A stretch of DNA of 38,851 nt from Clostridium sp. LS (GTDB taxonomy: Bacteria > Bacillota > Clostridia > Clostridiales > Clostridiaceae). The position numbers and the translations under genes were made by a program. This document shows positions 8,562-16,374 of the stretch, in pieces. Under the pieces are notes generated by a model. The model made no database searches. It was not told the DNA's origin and worked only from the letters and a program-made list of their open reading frames with translations. Within the stretch, counting starts at the first letter, position 1. The number at the start of each line of letters is the position of its first letter. The stretch is from the NCBI RefSeq assembly GCF_002760435.1, contig NZ_AUUU01000085.1, forward strand, positions 1-38,851, in the 5' to 3' direction.

Positions 8562-9503
8562 ATGGCAAGAAAAATTTATGCGATACAATATGGATTTGAT
8601 TTAAAGAATAATAAAAAGATAGAAAATACTATCGTTAATACTTGGGCTGAATGCTTAGCGTATGTCAAAGGGGTAAAGGGTGCTAAGTACAAAAGTTTTG
8701 AAAGTATGGATGAGGCCAAAGCATATCTAAATGAAGGAAATAGAATGCTAAAAAAGAGCGATGATAATTATCCTAAAGATTGTCTTCATGCTTATGTTGA
8801 TGGTAGCTACAATTCTTCTGATGGAAGATATTCTTATGGAGTAGTATGTGTAAATAATAATGTTGTGGAGTATATTGAAAGCGGAGCAGAAAAAGATACA
8901 TCTGAAAAGAATATTCGACAAATTGCAGGGGAGCTGAAGGGCGCTATTAGAGCTGTTGAGTATGCCTTGAAGCAGAAACATGTTAAAGTAGTATTATTTC
9001 ATGATTATGAAGGTATAGCTCATCATGCAACAGGTGCTTGGGAGCGAAAAGAAGAATCATCTACGGAATATTATAATAAGATGCAAGAACTCATGAATTC
9101 TGGAATTGAAATTATATTTGTTAAAGTAGATAGTCATACGGGAGACTTATTTAATGAACTTGTTGACGAAAAATGTAAAGAATGTCTCGGGATAACTTCT
9201 GATAAAACTGTTGAAAAATGGTTGAAGAAAAATAGTGTAGAAGTTTCTAATAATGAAGTGAAAGCAGAGATATTAAGTTTAGCGCCTAACTCAGAGGAAA
9301 ATATAATTATAAAAAATATAACTTCTGAAATAAGCAGAAATGAAGAAGTTAATGAAGTTGTTAATCAAAATAAATTTGAACAGATTATAAATTTATATAA
9401 AGATAATGCAAATGAATGCAAAGCAGTGATTTCAAAATTATCGAGTGATGAGAAGGAGAATTTTATTTTGCACTTATTAAATAATTCTCACAAATATAAT
9501 TAA
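8562..9503 (+). CDS. rnhA: Ribonuclease H1 with hybrid-binding domain and C-terminal extension
   Basis: Cuts the RNA strand of RNA-DNA hybrids. Residues 3-57 form the RNase H1 N-terminal hybrid-binding (viroplasmin-like) domain, KIYAIQYGF ... FESMDEAKAYL. Residues about 74-210 form the catalytic domain with the four expected acidic residues: D80 (AYVDGSY), E124 (AGELKGA), D148 (FHDYEGI) and D202 (NELVDEKCKE), plus H192 in the flexible loop. About 100 further residues (211-313) of low-complexity acidic and helical sequence are unusual for the family; they end in a helical motif, NLYKDNANECKAVISKL. ATG 8562 follows AGAAGGGA. Function is confident; the role of the tail is unknown. Confidence 0.9.
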   Translation: MARKIYAIQYGFDLKNNKKIENTIVNTWAECLAYVKGVKGAKYKSFESMDEAKAYLNEGNRMLKKSDDNYPKDCLHAYVDGSYNSSDGRYSYGVVCVNNNVVEYIESGAEKDTSEKNIRQIAGELKGAIRAVEYALKQKHVKVVLFHDYEGIAHHATGAWERKEESSTEYYNKMQELMNSGIEIIFVKVDSHTGDLFNELVDEKCKECLGITSDKTVEKWLKKNSVEVSNNEVKAEILSLAPNSEENIIIKNITSEISRNEEVNEVVNQNKFEQIINLYKDNANECKAVISKLSSDEKENFILHLLNNSHKYN

Positions 9504-9510
9504 TAGTAAT

Positions 9511-9558
9511 ATTTCGGTAAGCTACCCCGTAAGTATAGTACAACTTTAGGCATCTATA
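9511..9558 (+). repeat. Short dispersed element, copy B
   Basis: Begins ATTTCGGTAAGCTACCCC and ends GCATCTATA, matching copy A at 7203-7252 in inverted orientation. Its opening ATTTCGGTRAGCTA also occurs at the right end of the long palindromes (12987 onward and 35478 onward). GCTACCCC with the same spacing to a TATCTA-type end recurs in the folded element at 35147-35242. Confidence 0.45.
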
Positions 9559-9591
9559 GCATATATAGAAAAAATTAACTTGGATAACTTT

Positions 9592-9620
9592 TTGTTTATT
9601 GCATAATCTACTTGTATAAA
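9592..9620 (+). promoter_or_regulatory. Possible promoter of the YtxH-like gene
   Basis: TTGTTT (9592-9597) and TATAAA (9615-9620) are spaced by 17 bases. Transcription would start near 9627, just before the ribosome site at 9633. This argues against the in-frame TTG at 9612 as a start codon. Confidence 0.4.
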
Positions 9621-9647
9621 ATAAATTATGTTAAAGAGGTGTTGATT

Positions 9648-9821
9648 ATGGAAAGATTTTCAAAAGGTATGATGGCAGGAATACTAATAGGAGTAGCTGT
9701 TGAAATGGCTGTTATGCCATACTATGATAGAAGAACTCAAAGGACAATGAAAAGAGCAGGAAGAAGAATGAGAAATATGGCTGAATCTACTTATCATGGA
9801 ATACAAGATTGGATAAGATAA
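9648..9821 (+). CDS. Small YtxH-like membrane protein
   Basis: A 57-residue protein: one hydrophobic segment with a glycine pattern, SKGMMAGILIGVAVEMAV, then a basic tail rich in Arg and Lys (RRTQRTMKRAGRRMRNM). This is the plan of short YtxH-type envelope or stress proteins. ATG 9648 is chosen because AAAGAGGTG at 9633-9641 sits at the right distance; an upstream TTG at 9612 would add 12 residues without a ribosome site. Function is not known. A terminator follows at 9879-9907. Confidence 0.7.
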   Translation: MERFSKGMMAGILIGVAVEMAVMPYYDRRTQRTMKRAGRRMRNMAESTYHGIQDWIR

Positions 9822-9878
9822 TTATATTGGATAATTAATGAAAAAAATTTTGCGAAAAGAATATTACTAATAGAAATG

Positions 9879-9907
9879 AAAGGTATGAAAATAGTTCATG
9901 CCTTTTT
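9879..9907 (+). terminator. Terminator after the YtxH-like gene
   Basis: An 11-bp stem, AAAGGTATGAA (9879-9889) with TTCATGCCTTT (9895-9905), one wobble pair and a five-base loop, ends in a T-run. Confidence 0.75.
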
Positions 9908-9932
9908 ATGTTTCTTTATTTTCGCTATAATT

Positions 9933-9952
9933 TTATCCATAAAAATGGATAA
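9933..9952. promoter_or_regulatory. Perfect 8-bp inverted repeat before the regulator pair
   Basis: TTATCCAT (9933-9940) and ATGGATAA (9945-9952) flank AAAA. It lies about 65 bases upstream of a TATAAT (10019-10024) that probably belongs to the following gene's promoter. It could be a regulator binding site or a small hairpin. Confidence 0.35.
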
Positions 9953-10081
9953 TAAAATTAAATTATATAAAAAATGGGGTAGATTTATATTTTTATGCAG
10001 TTTTTTATAAATTTATGTTATAATTAAATAAAAATTATAAATTAATTTAAATAATTTGTTGAATAGAGAAGGATTGAAAAG

Positions 10082-11377
10082 ATGGAAATTCTATCATTAG
10101 GAGAAAAAATTAAAAGAAGAAGAAAACAATTAAACATGACTTTAAAAGATTTAGCTAAAGACAGAATAACTCCAGGGCAAATAAGTTTGGTCGAATCAGG
10201 GCGTTCAAATCCATCAGTTGATTTATTAGAATATTTAGCAGATGCACTTAACACTACAGTTGAATATTTGATGGAATCAGAGGAGAGCCAAGCTGAAAAG
10301 ATAAGTCTTTACTATGAGCAAGTAGGAGAATCATGTATATTGCAGGGAGATTACGAAAAGGGCCAGAGATATATTGATAATGCTTTATATTATTGCGAAA
10401 AATATAATTTAGAATATCGTAAAGCAATGATATATTTTATAACAGCAAAATCATATATGTATAAAAGAGATTTTCCTATGGCACAAAAGTTTTTTTTATC
10501 TGCCAATGTAATTTTTGTTAAAAATAACAACCATGAGCAAATAATAAAAACTTTTTTAAATTTAGCTAATATAGCTCTAGAATTAAAAGCATATCATTCT
10601 TCAAGCAGTTATTTAAAACAGGCAGAAAAAGTTTATGAAGATAACAAAATAGTTGATGATTTCTTAATGGGTGAAATACATTATAACATAGCTAGAACAT
10701 ATTATGATATAGAAGAATTGGATTTAGCTTTAGAATATTCCTATTCGGCGAAAAAAAGATTTGAACAAATATACAATGATGAAGATTATGCAAAAAATTT
10801 ATTCTGTCTAGCTGAAGATTTTAATAAAAAAGGTGATTTGCTAAATGCTATAAAGTATTCAAAGAAAACTTTAGAAGTTTACAAGAAAATACAATATAAT
10901 AAGAGTATAGTTAACATAGAACATAATTTAGGTAAGCTGTTTTTTGAGCTAGGAGATTTAGATGAATCACTTAAACACTATGAAATATCTAAAAGTGTTA
11001 GTGCTCAGAACCATGTGGGATACATAAATGACATATTAATTGATCTTTGTAAATGCCATCTAAAGTTAAAGAACACTGAACAATGCAGCAAAATATTAAA
11101 AGAAATTGAAAGTGGCATTGAAGAAAATGATATTGATAGGAAAATAGAATGCAAATTAATTAAGTATACCATGTTTAATATTGATGATAAATTAGAGCAA
11201 GCGGAAAATGTATTGATTGATACGTATATATTAGCAAAAAATAGTGGAAGATTAGCAAAAGCAGCGGAACTAGCCATGAGAGTTGGAAAGTACTTTATGG
11301 ATAAGAAAGAGGAAGAAGAAGCTTCATATTATTTAAATCAAGGAATTAGATTATTTGATGAAGCACAAAATTATTAA
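10082..11377 (+). CDS. XRE-family HTH regulator with TPR domain (first of a tandem pair)
   Basis: A 431-residue cytoplasmic protein. Residues about 7-62 form a Cro/C1-type helix-turn-helix (LGEKIKRRRKQLNMTLKDLA ... ISLVESGRSNPSVDLLEYLADALNT). The remainder is a helical repeat array with TPR-like units (for example GDYEKGQRYIDNALYYCEKY and GDLDESLKHYEISKSV). This is the architecture of peptide-responsive RRNPP-type regulators and of several sporulation-linked clostridial regulators. The next gene is a divergent paralogue sharing the opening MEILSxGEKIKR. No convincing peptide precursor gene is adjacent. ATG 10082 follows GAGAAGGA. The ligand and targets cannot be read from sequence. Confidence 0.85.
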   Translation: MEILSLGEKIKRRRKQLNMTLKDLAKDRITPGQISLVESGRSNPSVDLLEYLADALNTTVEYLMESEESQAEKISLYYEQVGESCILQGDYEKGQRYIDNALYYCEKYNLEYRKAMIYFITAKSYMYKRDFPMAQKFFLSANVIFVKNNNHEQIIKTFLNLANIALELKAYHSSSSYLKQAEKVYEDNKIVDDFLMGEIHYNIARTYYDIEELDLALEYSYSAKKRFEQIYNDEDYAKNLFCLAEDFNKKGDLLNAIKYSKKTLEVYKKIQYNKSIVNIEHNLGKLFFELGDLDESLKHYEISKSVSAQNHVGYINDILIDLCKCHLKLKNTEQCSKILKEIESGIEENDIDRKIECKLIKYTMFNIDDKLEQAENVLIDTYILAKNSGRLAKAAELAMRVGKYFMDKKEEEEASYYLNQGIRLFDEAQNY

Positions 11378-11406
11378 AAATAAATATAGTAAATGGGTGA
11401 TATATT

Positions 11407-12672
11407 TTGGAAATACTGTCTACTGGAGAAAAAATAAAAAGGGCTAGAATATTTAAAGGTATTACGTTAAAAGAATTATGTGGAAGTAAGATTTCGATCG
11501 CAAAAATGAGCTGCATAGAAAATGGAAAAATAAAAGCTGATAAAGAATTATTGAAATATATATCAGAAAAGATTGAAATAGATCTAGATTATTTAGTAGA
11601 AGATGTTTATGAACAAATATCTAATAATTTAAAAATGATAAAAATGAATATTTCTTGTGATAGTGAATCAGAAAATAAATTGAAGGATAATTTAAATTAT
11701 GCAATCAAGTATAAATACTATGATTTAGCGTTTGAATTAATACATATATTATTTTCATATTATGTAGAGGGAAATAAGGGAGAGAATATTCAATTAATTG
11801 TTTCTCAATATTATGATTTATATCAAAGAAATAATACAGAAGAAAATACAGTTGTATATTTTAAGGATATGGCAAGATATCTTTCTCAAAATAGAGAGTA
11901 TATTGAAGCAATTTCTTATTACAGTAAGCTTAGAGAAATGTTTAAGCAAAAAGAAGATGGTCTTAATAATATTGAATATTGTATGATAGGTTATAACGAA
12001 GCATTGTGCTATCAAAATATAAAAAAATCAGAAGAAGCATATAGTATTTTATCAGAAATTATTGAATATGTTGAAAACCTTAAGACAGATGAAAATAAGG
12101 GGAAAATATATCATATTTATGCCGCTGTGTGTATTAAGCTGAAAAGGGACTGTGTTGATGAGTATAAGAAGAAAGCTTTTGAATGTCAAAAATATAACCC
12201 TATTTCATTAGCATTATCCCATGGAAATTATGGTAAATATTATTTTGAAGTAGGAGAAAAGGAAAAAGCAATTTTAGAAATTGAGGAAGGAATAAAAATA
12301 TTTCCTCGAGATAATGTAGAGAAGAATGTAGAATTCTTGAATTATTGTACTAAAATATTAATAGATAACTTTGAATATGAAATAGCTTATAAAATTACTG
12401 AAGAAGCACTTAATTTAGCGATAATTACTGATAATATAAAGTTAATAGAAAAAGCATATTATTTTAAAGGGACTATCCTTCAAAAATTAAATAGATATGC
12501 AGAAGCAGAAAAATATATGAATTTGTCTTTAGATTCATTATTTAAATTTGGGACAAGGGATGAAAGAAAAAAACGATATATAGATATGGGAAAGCTATAT
12601 TACGAGCTTGGAGCCACAGCAGATTCGCTAAAGTATTTTAACTTAGCTTTAGCGGTAGATAAAAAAATTTAA
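11407..12672 (+). CDS. XRE-family HTH regulator with TPR domain (second of a tandem pair)
   Basis: 421 residues with the same plan as its upstream neighbour: an N-terminal helix-turn-helix (STGEKIKRARIFKGITLKELC ... MSCIENGKIKADKELLKYISEKI) and TPR-like helices (CYQNIKKSEEAYSILSEI, GKYYFEVGEKEKAILEIEEGIKIF, NRYAEAEKYMNLSLDSLFKFG). It starts with TTG at 11407, eight bases after GGGTGA, and lies 29 bases after the first paralogue, so the two are probably one operon. The recognition helix differs from the first copy (KISIAKMSCIENGK against RITPGQISLVESGR), suggesting different DNA targets. A terminator at 12688-12728 ends the unit. Confidence 0.83.
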   Translation: MEILSTGEKIKRARIFKGITLKELCGSKISIAKMSCIENGKIKADKELLKYISEKIEIDLDYLVEDVYEQISNNLKMIKMNISCDSESENKLKDNLNYAIKYKYYDLAFELIHILFSYYVEGNKGENIQLIVSQYYDLYQRNNTEENTVVYFKDMARYLSQNREYIEAISYYSKLREMFKQKEDGLNNIEYCMIGYNEALCYQNIKKSEEAYSILSEIIEYVENLKTDENKGKIYHIYAAVCIKLKRDCVDEYKKKAFECQKYNPISLALSHGNYGKYYFEVGEKEKAILEIEEGIKIFPRDNVEKNVEFLNYCTKILIDNFEYEIAYKITEEALNLAIITDNIKLIEKAYYFKGTILQKLNRYAEAEKYMNLSLDSLFKFGTRDERKKRYIDMGKLYYELGATADSLKYFNLALAVDKKI

Positions 12673-12687
12673 TATAAATTAATTGTT

Positions 12688-12728
12688 AAATAGAAGTATA
12701 AATATAAAACATGCGTACTTCTATTTTT
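12688..12728 (+). terminator. Terminator of the regulator pair
   Basis: A perfect 11-bp stem, AAATAGAAGTA (12688-12698) with TACTTCTATTT (12716-12726), a 17-base loop and a T5 run. Confidence 0.8.
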
Positions 12729-12764
12729 CTTTACTTATTAATTAAATATGTATATAAAAAAACT

Positions 12765-13021
12765 GTGAATTTAACTTATACTTTTAAATATATCTCTACT
12801 AGAAATGAGTAAAATATTTTTGTGGAATGTTTCGTTAGGAATTTGATGGTTATGATTCTTGGACTTAAAGTTGTTCCAAATATGCTAGTTCAAAACTTGT
12901 TTTGAGGCTAGCATTTTGGGTACAACTTTTGGTCTTAGAATCATCCATCAAATTCCTAACGAAACTGGAACAAAAATATTTTACTCATTTCGGTGAGCTA
13001 TATCTAAAGTTAAGTTTTCAC
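12765..13021. repeat. 257-bp palindromic element, copy 1
   Basis: The whole stretch folds back on itself. Outer arms begin GTGAA (12765-12769) and end TTCAC (13017-13021). A perfect 22-bp segment pairs 12802-12823 with 12970-12991. Further in, GATTCT...AAAGTTGT (12854-12874) pairs with 12922-12942, and the apex is GCTAG...CAAAAC-tt-GTTTTG...CTAGC. There is no ORF inside. Copy 2 lies at 35259-35514. Base changes between the copies are largely compensated in the opposite arm. The element begins 18 bases from the stop codon of the minus-strand CBS gene. I do not recognise a named family; it may be a structured RNA, a folded 3' end or a non-autonomous mobile palindrome. Confidence 0.85.
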
Positions 13022-13039
13022 GTTGTTTATTTACATCAA

Positions 13040-13417
13040 TTACTCTTCAGTAAGAAAGTAGTCTAGTAATTCCTCAATATTAATTACACCTATAATTTTT
13101 TCATCTTTCATTACAGGCATAGCTATAATGTTATTCTTTCTTAATCTTTGCGCTACAGTTGTTATATCTTCATCAGATTGTGCAAGTATTACTGATTTAG
13201 ACATAACCCATTCAACTGGGCAGCTAACATAATGACCTGGCTGTATCATAAATCTATATATATCGGCTTTAACAACCATTCCTACGAGGGTATTATCGTC
13301 GTTCACTACTGGCATACCATTAATATTAAGGTTGTCCATGAATTCTAGAGCTTTGTTTATAGTATCGTTTACATTAATAGTGTGAAAATTTGGTTTAATA
13401 ATAGAATTTATTTTCAT
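13040..13417 (-). CDS. CBS-domain pair protein
   Basis: A 125-residue protein made of two CBS domains and nothing else. The first spans about 8-60 (TINVNDTINKALEFMDNLNINGMPVVNDDNTLVGMVVKADI) and the second about 70-122 (LAQSDEDITTVAQRLRKNNIIAMPVMKDEKIIGVINIEELL). Stand-alone CBS pairs usually sense adenine nucleotides and act on partner proteins; the partner is not evident here. ATG 13417 follows GAGGTGA. The gene is divergent from clpB. Immediately past its stop codon the transcript would run into the palindrome at 12765-13021, which may serve as its 3' end. Confidence 0.88.
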   Translation of the reverse strand: MKINSIIKPNFHTINVNDTINKALEFMDNLNINGMPVVNDDNTLVGMVVKADIYRFMIQPGHYVSCPVEWVMSKSVILAQSDEDITTVAQRLRKNNIIAMPVMKDEKIIGVINIEELLDYFLTEE

Positions 13418-13569
13418 AACATCACCTCTTTTAAAAGTTTTATATTTTCAATGTATAAATATTGTAAGCCAGATAACATTAAAAATGTATACTACCATTT
13501 TACTACAAAATAGCTAAATTTAAAATAAATCTTTTCATAATAAAAAGATTAAAAAATATTAAAATAAAC

Positions 13570-13599
13570 TTTGACTTTCTTTGACCTATGTATTATTAT
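13570..13599 (+). promoter_or_regulatory. CtsR box overlapping the clpB promoter
   Basis: TTTGACT-TTC-TTTGACC (13570-13586) is the reverse complement of the tandem heptad recognised by the heat-shock repressor CtsR (GGTCAAA-NAN-(A/G)GTCAAA). The same bases supply a -35 TTGACT (13571-13576), with TATTAT (13594-13599) 17 bases away as -10. A repressor bound here would block RNA polymerase directly. The site thus predicts heat and protein-stress induction of clpB. Confidence 0.85.
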
Positions 13600-13692
13600 A
13601 TAGTAAAGAGGAATTATTTAGGTTATAAAAATAATATTTATCTGGACTCAGTAATTGAAAAGATAAATTATATAAATTTAGGAGGAGTAAGT

Positions 13693-16287
13693 ATGAATAT
13701 TGATAAAATGACATTAAGAGTTCAACAAGCATTAAATGATGCAAATGTTACAGCAGTAAAATTTAATCATCAGCAAATAGATTTAATTCATCTGTTCTCA
13801 GCTCTAGTAGAGCAAGAGGATGGATTAGTCCCTAATATTCTTACTAAAATGGGCATAAATACAAAGATTTTAAAAGATTCAATAAAGAAAGAACTAGATT
13901 CAATGCCAAAGGTTTTAGGAGAAGGTGCACAAAATGTATATATTACTAGAAAGATTGAGGAAGTTTTAATTAAAGCTGAAGATATTTCAAAGCAATTTGA
14001 AGATTCCTATATCAGCGTTGAGCACTTGATGCTGGCTATTATGGATGTGGATAGTAATAGCCAGGTTTCAAAGCTAATGAAACAATATAATATAACTAGA
14101 GATAGCTTTTTGAAGGTTCTTTCAGAGGTTAGAGGAAGCCAAAGAGTTGAAACTCAAGATCCAGAAGGAACTTATGATGCACTTGCTAAATATGGAACTA
14201 ATTTAGTTGAACTTGCAAAGAAGCATAAACTTGATCCCGTTATAGGAAGAGATGAAGAAATAAGAAGAACAATTAGGATTCTTTCTAGAAGAACAAAGAA
14301 CAATCCTGTATTGATTGGTGAGCCAGGTGTTGGTAAAACAGCAATTATAGAAGGTTTGGCTGAAAGAATAGTAAGAGGAGATGTCCCAGAAGGATTAAAG
14401 GATAAAATAATATTTGCACTAGACATGGGATCATTAATTGCAGGAGCTAAATATAGAGGAGAATTTGAGGAAAGATTAAAAGCGGTTTTAAAAGAAGTTC
14501 AAAGTAGTGAAGGAAGAATATTATTATTTATAGATGAAATTCATACTATAGTTGGAGCAGGTAAAACTGATGGAGCTATGGACGCAGGGAACTTAATTAA
14601 ACCACTACTCGCAAGAGGGGAATTACATTGTATTGGAGCTACAACTTTTGATGAATACCGTAAATACATTGAAAAAGATAAAGCCCTAGAAAGAAGATTT
14701 CAACCAGTAATTATAGATGAACCTACTGTTGATGATACAATAGCAATACTTAGAGGATTGAAAGAAAGATTTGAAATTCATCATGGTATTAGGATTCACG
14801 ATTCAGCAATAGTTGCAGCGGCAAAGCTTTCAGACAGATATATCCAAGATAGATATATGCCTGATAAAGCAATTGACTTAATTGATGAGGCTGGAGCCAT
14901 GATAAGGTCAGAAATTGATTCTCTTCCTACAGAACTTGATGTTATTAGAAGAAAAATATTTAAGTTAGAGATAGAGAAGGAAGCTTTGGCTAAAGAAAAG
15001 GATGAAGGATCAAAAAATAGATTAGAAGATCTTGAAAAAGAATTAGCAGAACTAAAAGAAAAAAATGATGAGATGACAGCAAAATATACAAAAGAAAAAG
15101 AACAAATTATTGAAATTAAAACACTTAAGAGTGAATTAGATAATGCTAGAGGAGAAATAGAGCTTGCTCAAAGAAACTTTGACTATAATAAAGTTGCTGA
15201 AATTCAATATAGTAAAATTCCTTCATTAGAAGAAAAAATTAAACAAAAAGAAATTGAATTAAGAGATAATTATGAAGGCGCATTACTAAAAGAAGAGGTA
15301 ACTGAACAAGAAGTATCTGCTGTACTTTCTAAGTGGACTGGAATACCAGTGACTAATCTACTTGAAGGAGAAAGAGAAAAACTTTTAAGATTAGAAGAAG
15401 ATATGGGTACTAGGGTAATAGGTCAAGGAGAAGCAATTGAAGCTGTAACCAATGCTATACTTAGAGCTAGAGCAGGACTTAAAGATATTAATAGACCAAT
15501 AGGATCATTTATATTTTTAGGACCTACAGGGGTTGGAAAAACAGAACTTGCTAAGACATTAGCCAGAAATTTATTTGACTCTGAAGAAAATATTATTCGT
15601 ATTGATATGTCTGAATATATGGAGAAGCATTCGGTATCAAGATTAGTTGGAGCGCCTCCAGGATATGTAGGATATGATGAAGGAGGACAATTAACAGAAG
15701 CCGTGAGAAGAAGCCCATATAGTGTAATCTTATTTGATGAAATTGAAAAGGCACATGAGGACGTATTTAATATTTTCCTTCAAATATTAGATGATGGTAG
15801 GCTAACTGATAATAAAGGAAAAACTGTAGATTTTAAAAATACTATAATTATTATGACTTCAAATATTGGAAGCGAGTATTTGCTCGAAAATAAAAACGAA
15901 GGTACAATTGAAGACCATATTAAGATAAGAGTAATGGGAGCTTTAAAATCAAGATTTAAACCAGAATTTTTGAACAGAGTTGATGATACTATAATGTTTA
16001 AACCATTATCTGAATCTGGAATTAAGAAAATTATAGATATATTCTTAAGAGAAGTGAATTTGAGACTAAAAGATAAGAATATAGAAATAGAAGTTACAGA
16101 TGAAGCTAAGACAATAATGGCAAAAGAGGGTTATGATGTGGTTTACGGAGCAAGACCTCTTAAAAGATATATTCAAAACACTTTAGAAAATAGGCTTGCG
16201 AGAATGATTATAAAAGGTGAGTTGGGTTATGGGTCTAAAGTTATTATAGATGGACTCAATGAAGAAATAATTATAAAACCAGTTTAA
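13693..16287 (+). CDS. clpB: ATP-dependent chaperone ClpB
   Basis: ClpB is a hexameric disaggregase working with the DnaK system. With the start at 13693 the protein has 864 residues, the normal family size. It has an N-terminal Clp repeat domain (1-150), AAA-1 with Walker A GEPGVGKT (about 209-216) and Walker [10 protein letters not shown], a coiled-coil middle domain (about 410-530, which separates ClpB from ClpC/ClpA), and AAA-2 with GPTGVGKT (about 610-617). ATG 13693 follows GGAGGAG by five bases. An in-frame upstream ATG at 13588 lies inside the promoter and is rejected. Transcription starts near 13606 under the CtsR-controlled promoter. The gene ends at a bidirectional terminator. Confidence 0.97.
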   Translation: MNIDKMTLRVQQALNDANVTAVKFNHQQIDLIHLFSALVEQEDGLVPNILTKMGINTKILKDSIKKELDSMPKVLGEGAQNVYITRKIEEVLIKAEDISKQFEDSYISVEHLMLAIMDVDSNSQVSKLMKQYNITRDSFLKVLSEVRGSQRVETQDPEGTYDALAKYGTNLVELAKKHKLDPVIGRDEEIRRTIRILSRRTKNNPVLIGEPGVGKTAIIEGLAERIVRGDVPEGLKDKIIFALDMGSLIAGAKYRGEFEERLKAVLKEVQSSEGRILLFIDEIHTIVGAGKTDGAMDAGNLIKPLLARGELHCIGATTFDEYRKYIEKDKALERRFQPVIIDEPTVDDTIAILRGLKERFEIHHGIRIHDSAIVAAAKLSDRYIQDRYMPDKAIDLIDEAGAMIRSEIDSLPTELDVIRRKIFKLEIEKEALAKEKDEGSKNRLEDLEKELAELKEKNDEMTAKYTKEKEQIIEIKTLKSELDNARGEIELAQRNFDYNKVAEIQYSKIPSLEEKIKQKEIELRDNYEGALLKEEVTEQEVSAVLSKWTGIPVTNLLEGEREKLLRLEEDMGTRVIGQGEAIEAVTNAILRARAGLKDINRPIGSFIFLGPTGVGKTELAKTLARNLFDSEENIIRIDMSEYMEKHSVSRLVGAPPGYVGYDEGGQLTEAVRRSPYSVILFDEIEKAHEDVFNIFLQILDDGRLTDNKGKTVDFKNTIIIMTSNIGSEYLLENKNEGTIEDHIKIRVMGALKSRFKPEFLNRVDDTIMFKPLSESGIKKIIDIFLREVNLRLKDKNIEIEVTDEAKTIMAKEGYDVVYGARPLKRYIQNTLENRLARMIIKGELGYGSKVIIDGLNEEIIIKPV

Positions 16288-16310
16288 TTAAAATTAAATA
16301 ATTACACTAT

Positions 16311-16346
16311 AAAAACCTATAAATATCACACTATTTATAGGTTTTT
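16311..16346. terminator. Bidirectional terminator between clpB and the exporter operon
   Basis: A perfect 14-bp stem, AAAAACCTATAAAT (16311-16324) with ATTTATAGGTTTTT (16333-16346), has an A-run on the left and a T-run on the right. It can therefore end transcription from both converging units. Confidence 0.88.
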
Positions 16347-16374
16347 ATATTATAATGTTGGATATCTATAAAGT

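Noticed and set aside
9885..10010. A 41-codon ORF (MKIVHAFLCFFIFAIIL...) before the XRE-TPR pair, resembling a secreted signalling peptide precursor
   Set aside because: The only ribosome-site-like AAAGG is two bases from the ATG, too close. The start also lies inside the terminator stem of the preceding gene, and the -35 region of the next promoter overlaps its end. Conservation in relatives would be needed to revive it.
10042..10254. Minus-strand ORF overlapping the start of the first XRE-TPR gene (and similar antisense ORFs elsewhere)
   Set aside because: These are antisense shadows of clear genes, with no ribosome sites and no recognisable domains.
12765..13021. Long palindromes as ordinary rho-independent terminators
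   Set aside because: Stems of over 100 bp with covarying arms and no T-run at the end are far beyond normal terminators, although a termination role is not excluded.
13588..13692. Upstream in-frame extension of clpB starting at ATG 13588
   Set aside because: It overlaps the -10 element and CtsR-controlled promoter, has no ribosome site, and adds 35 residues not typical of ClpB.
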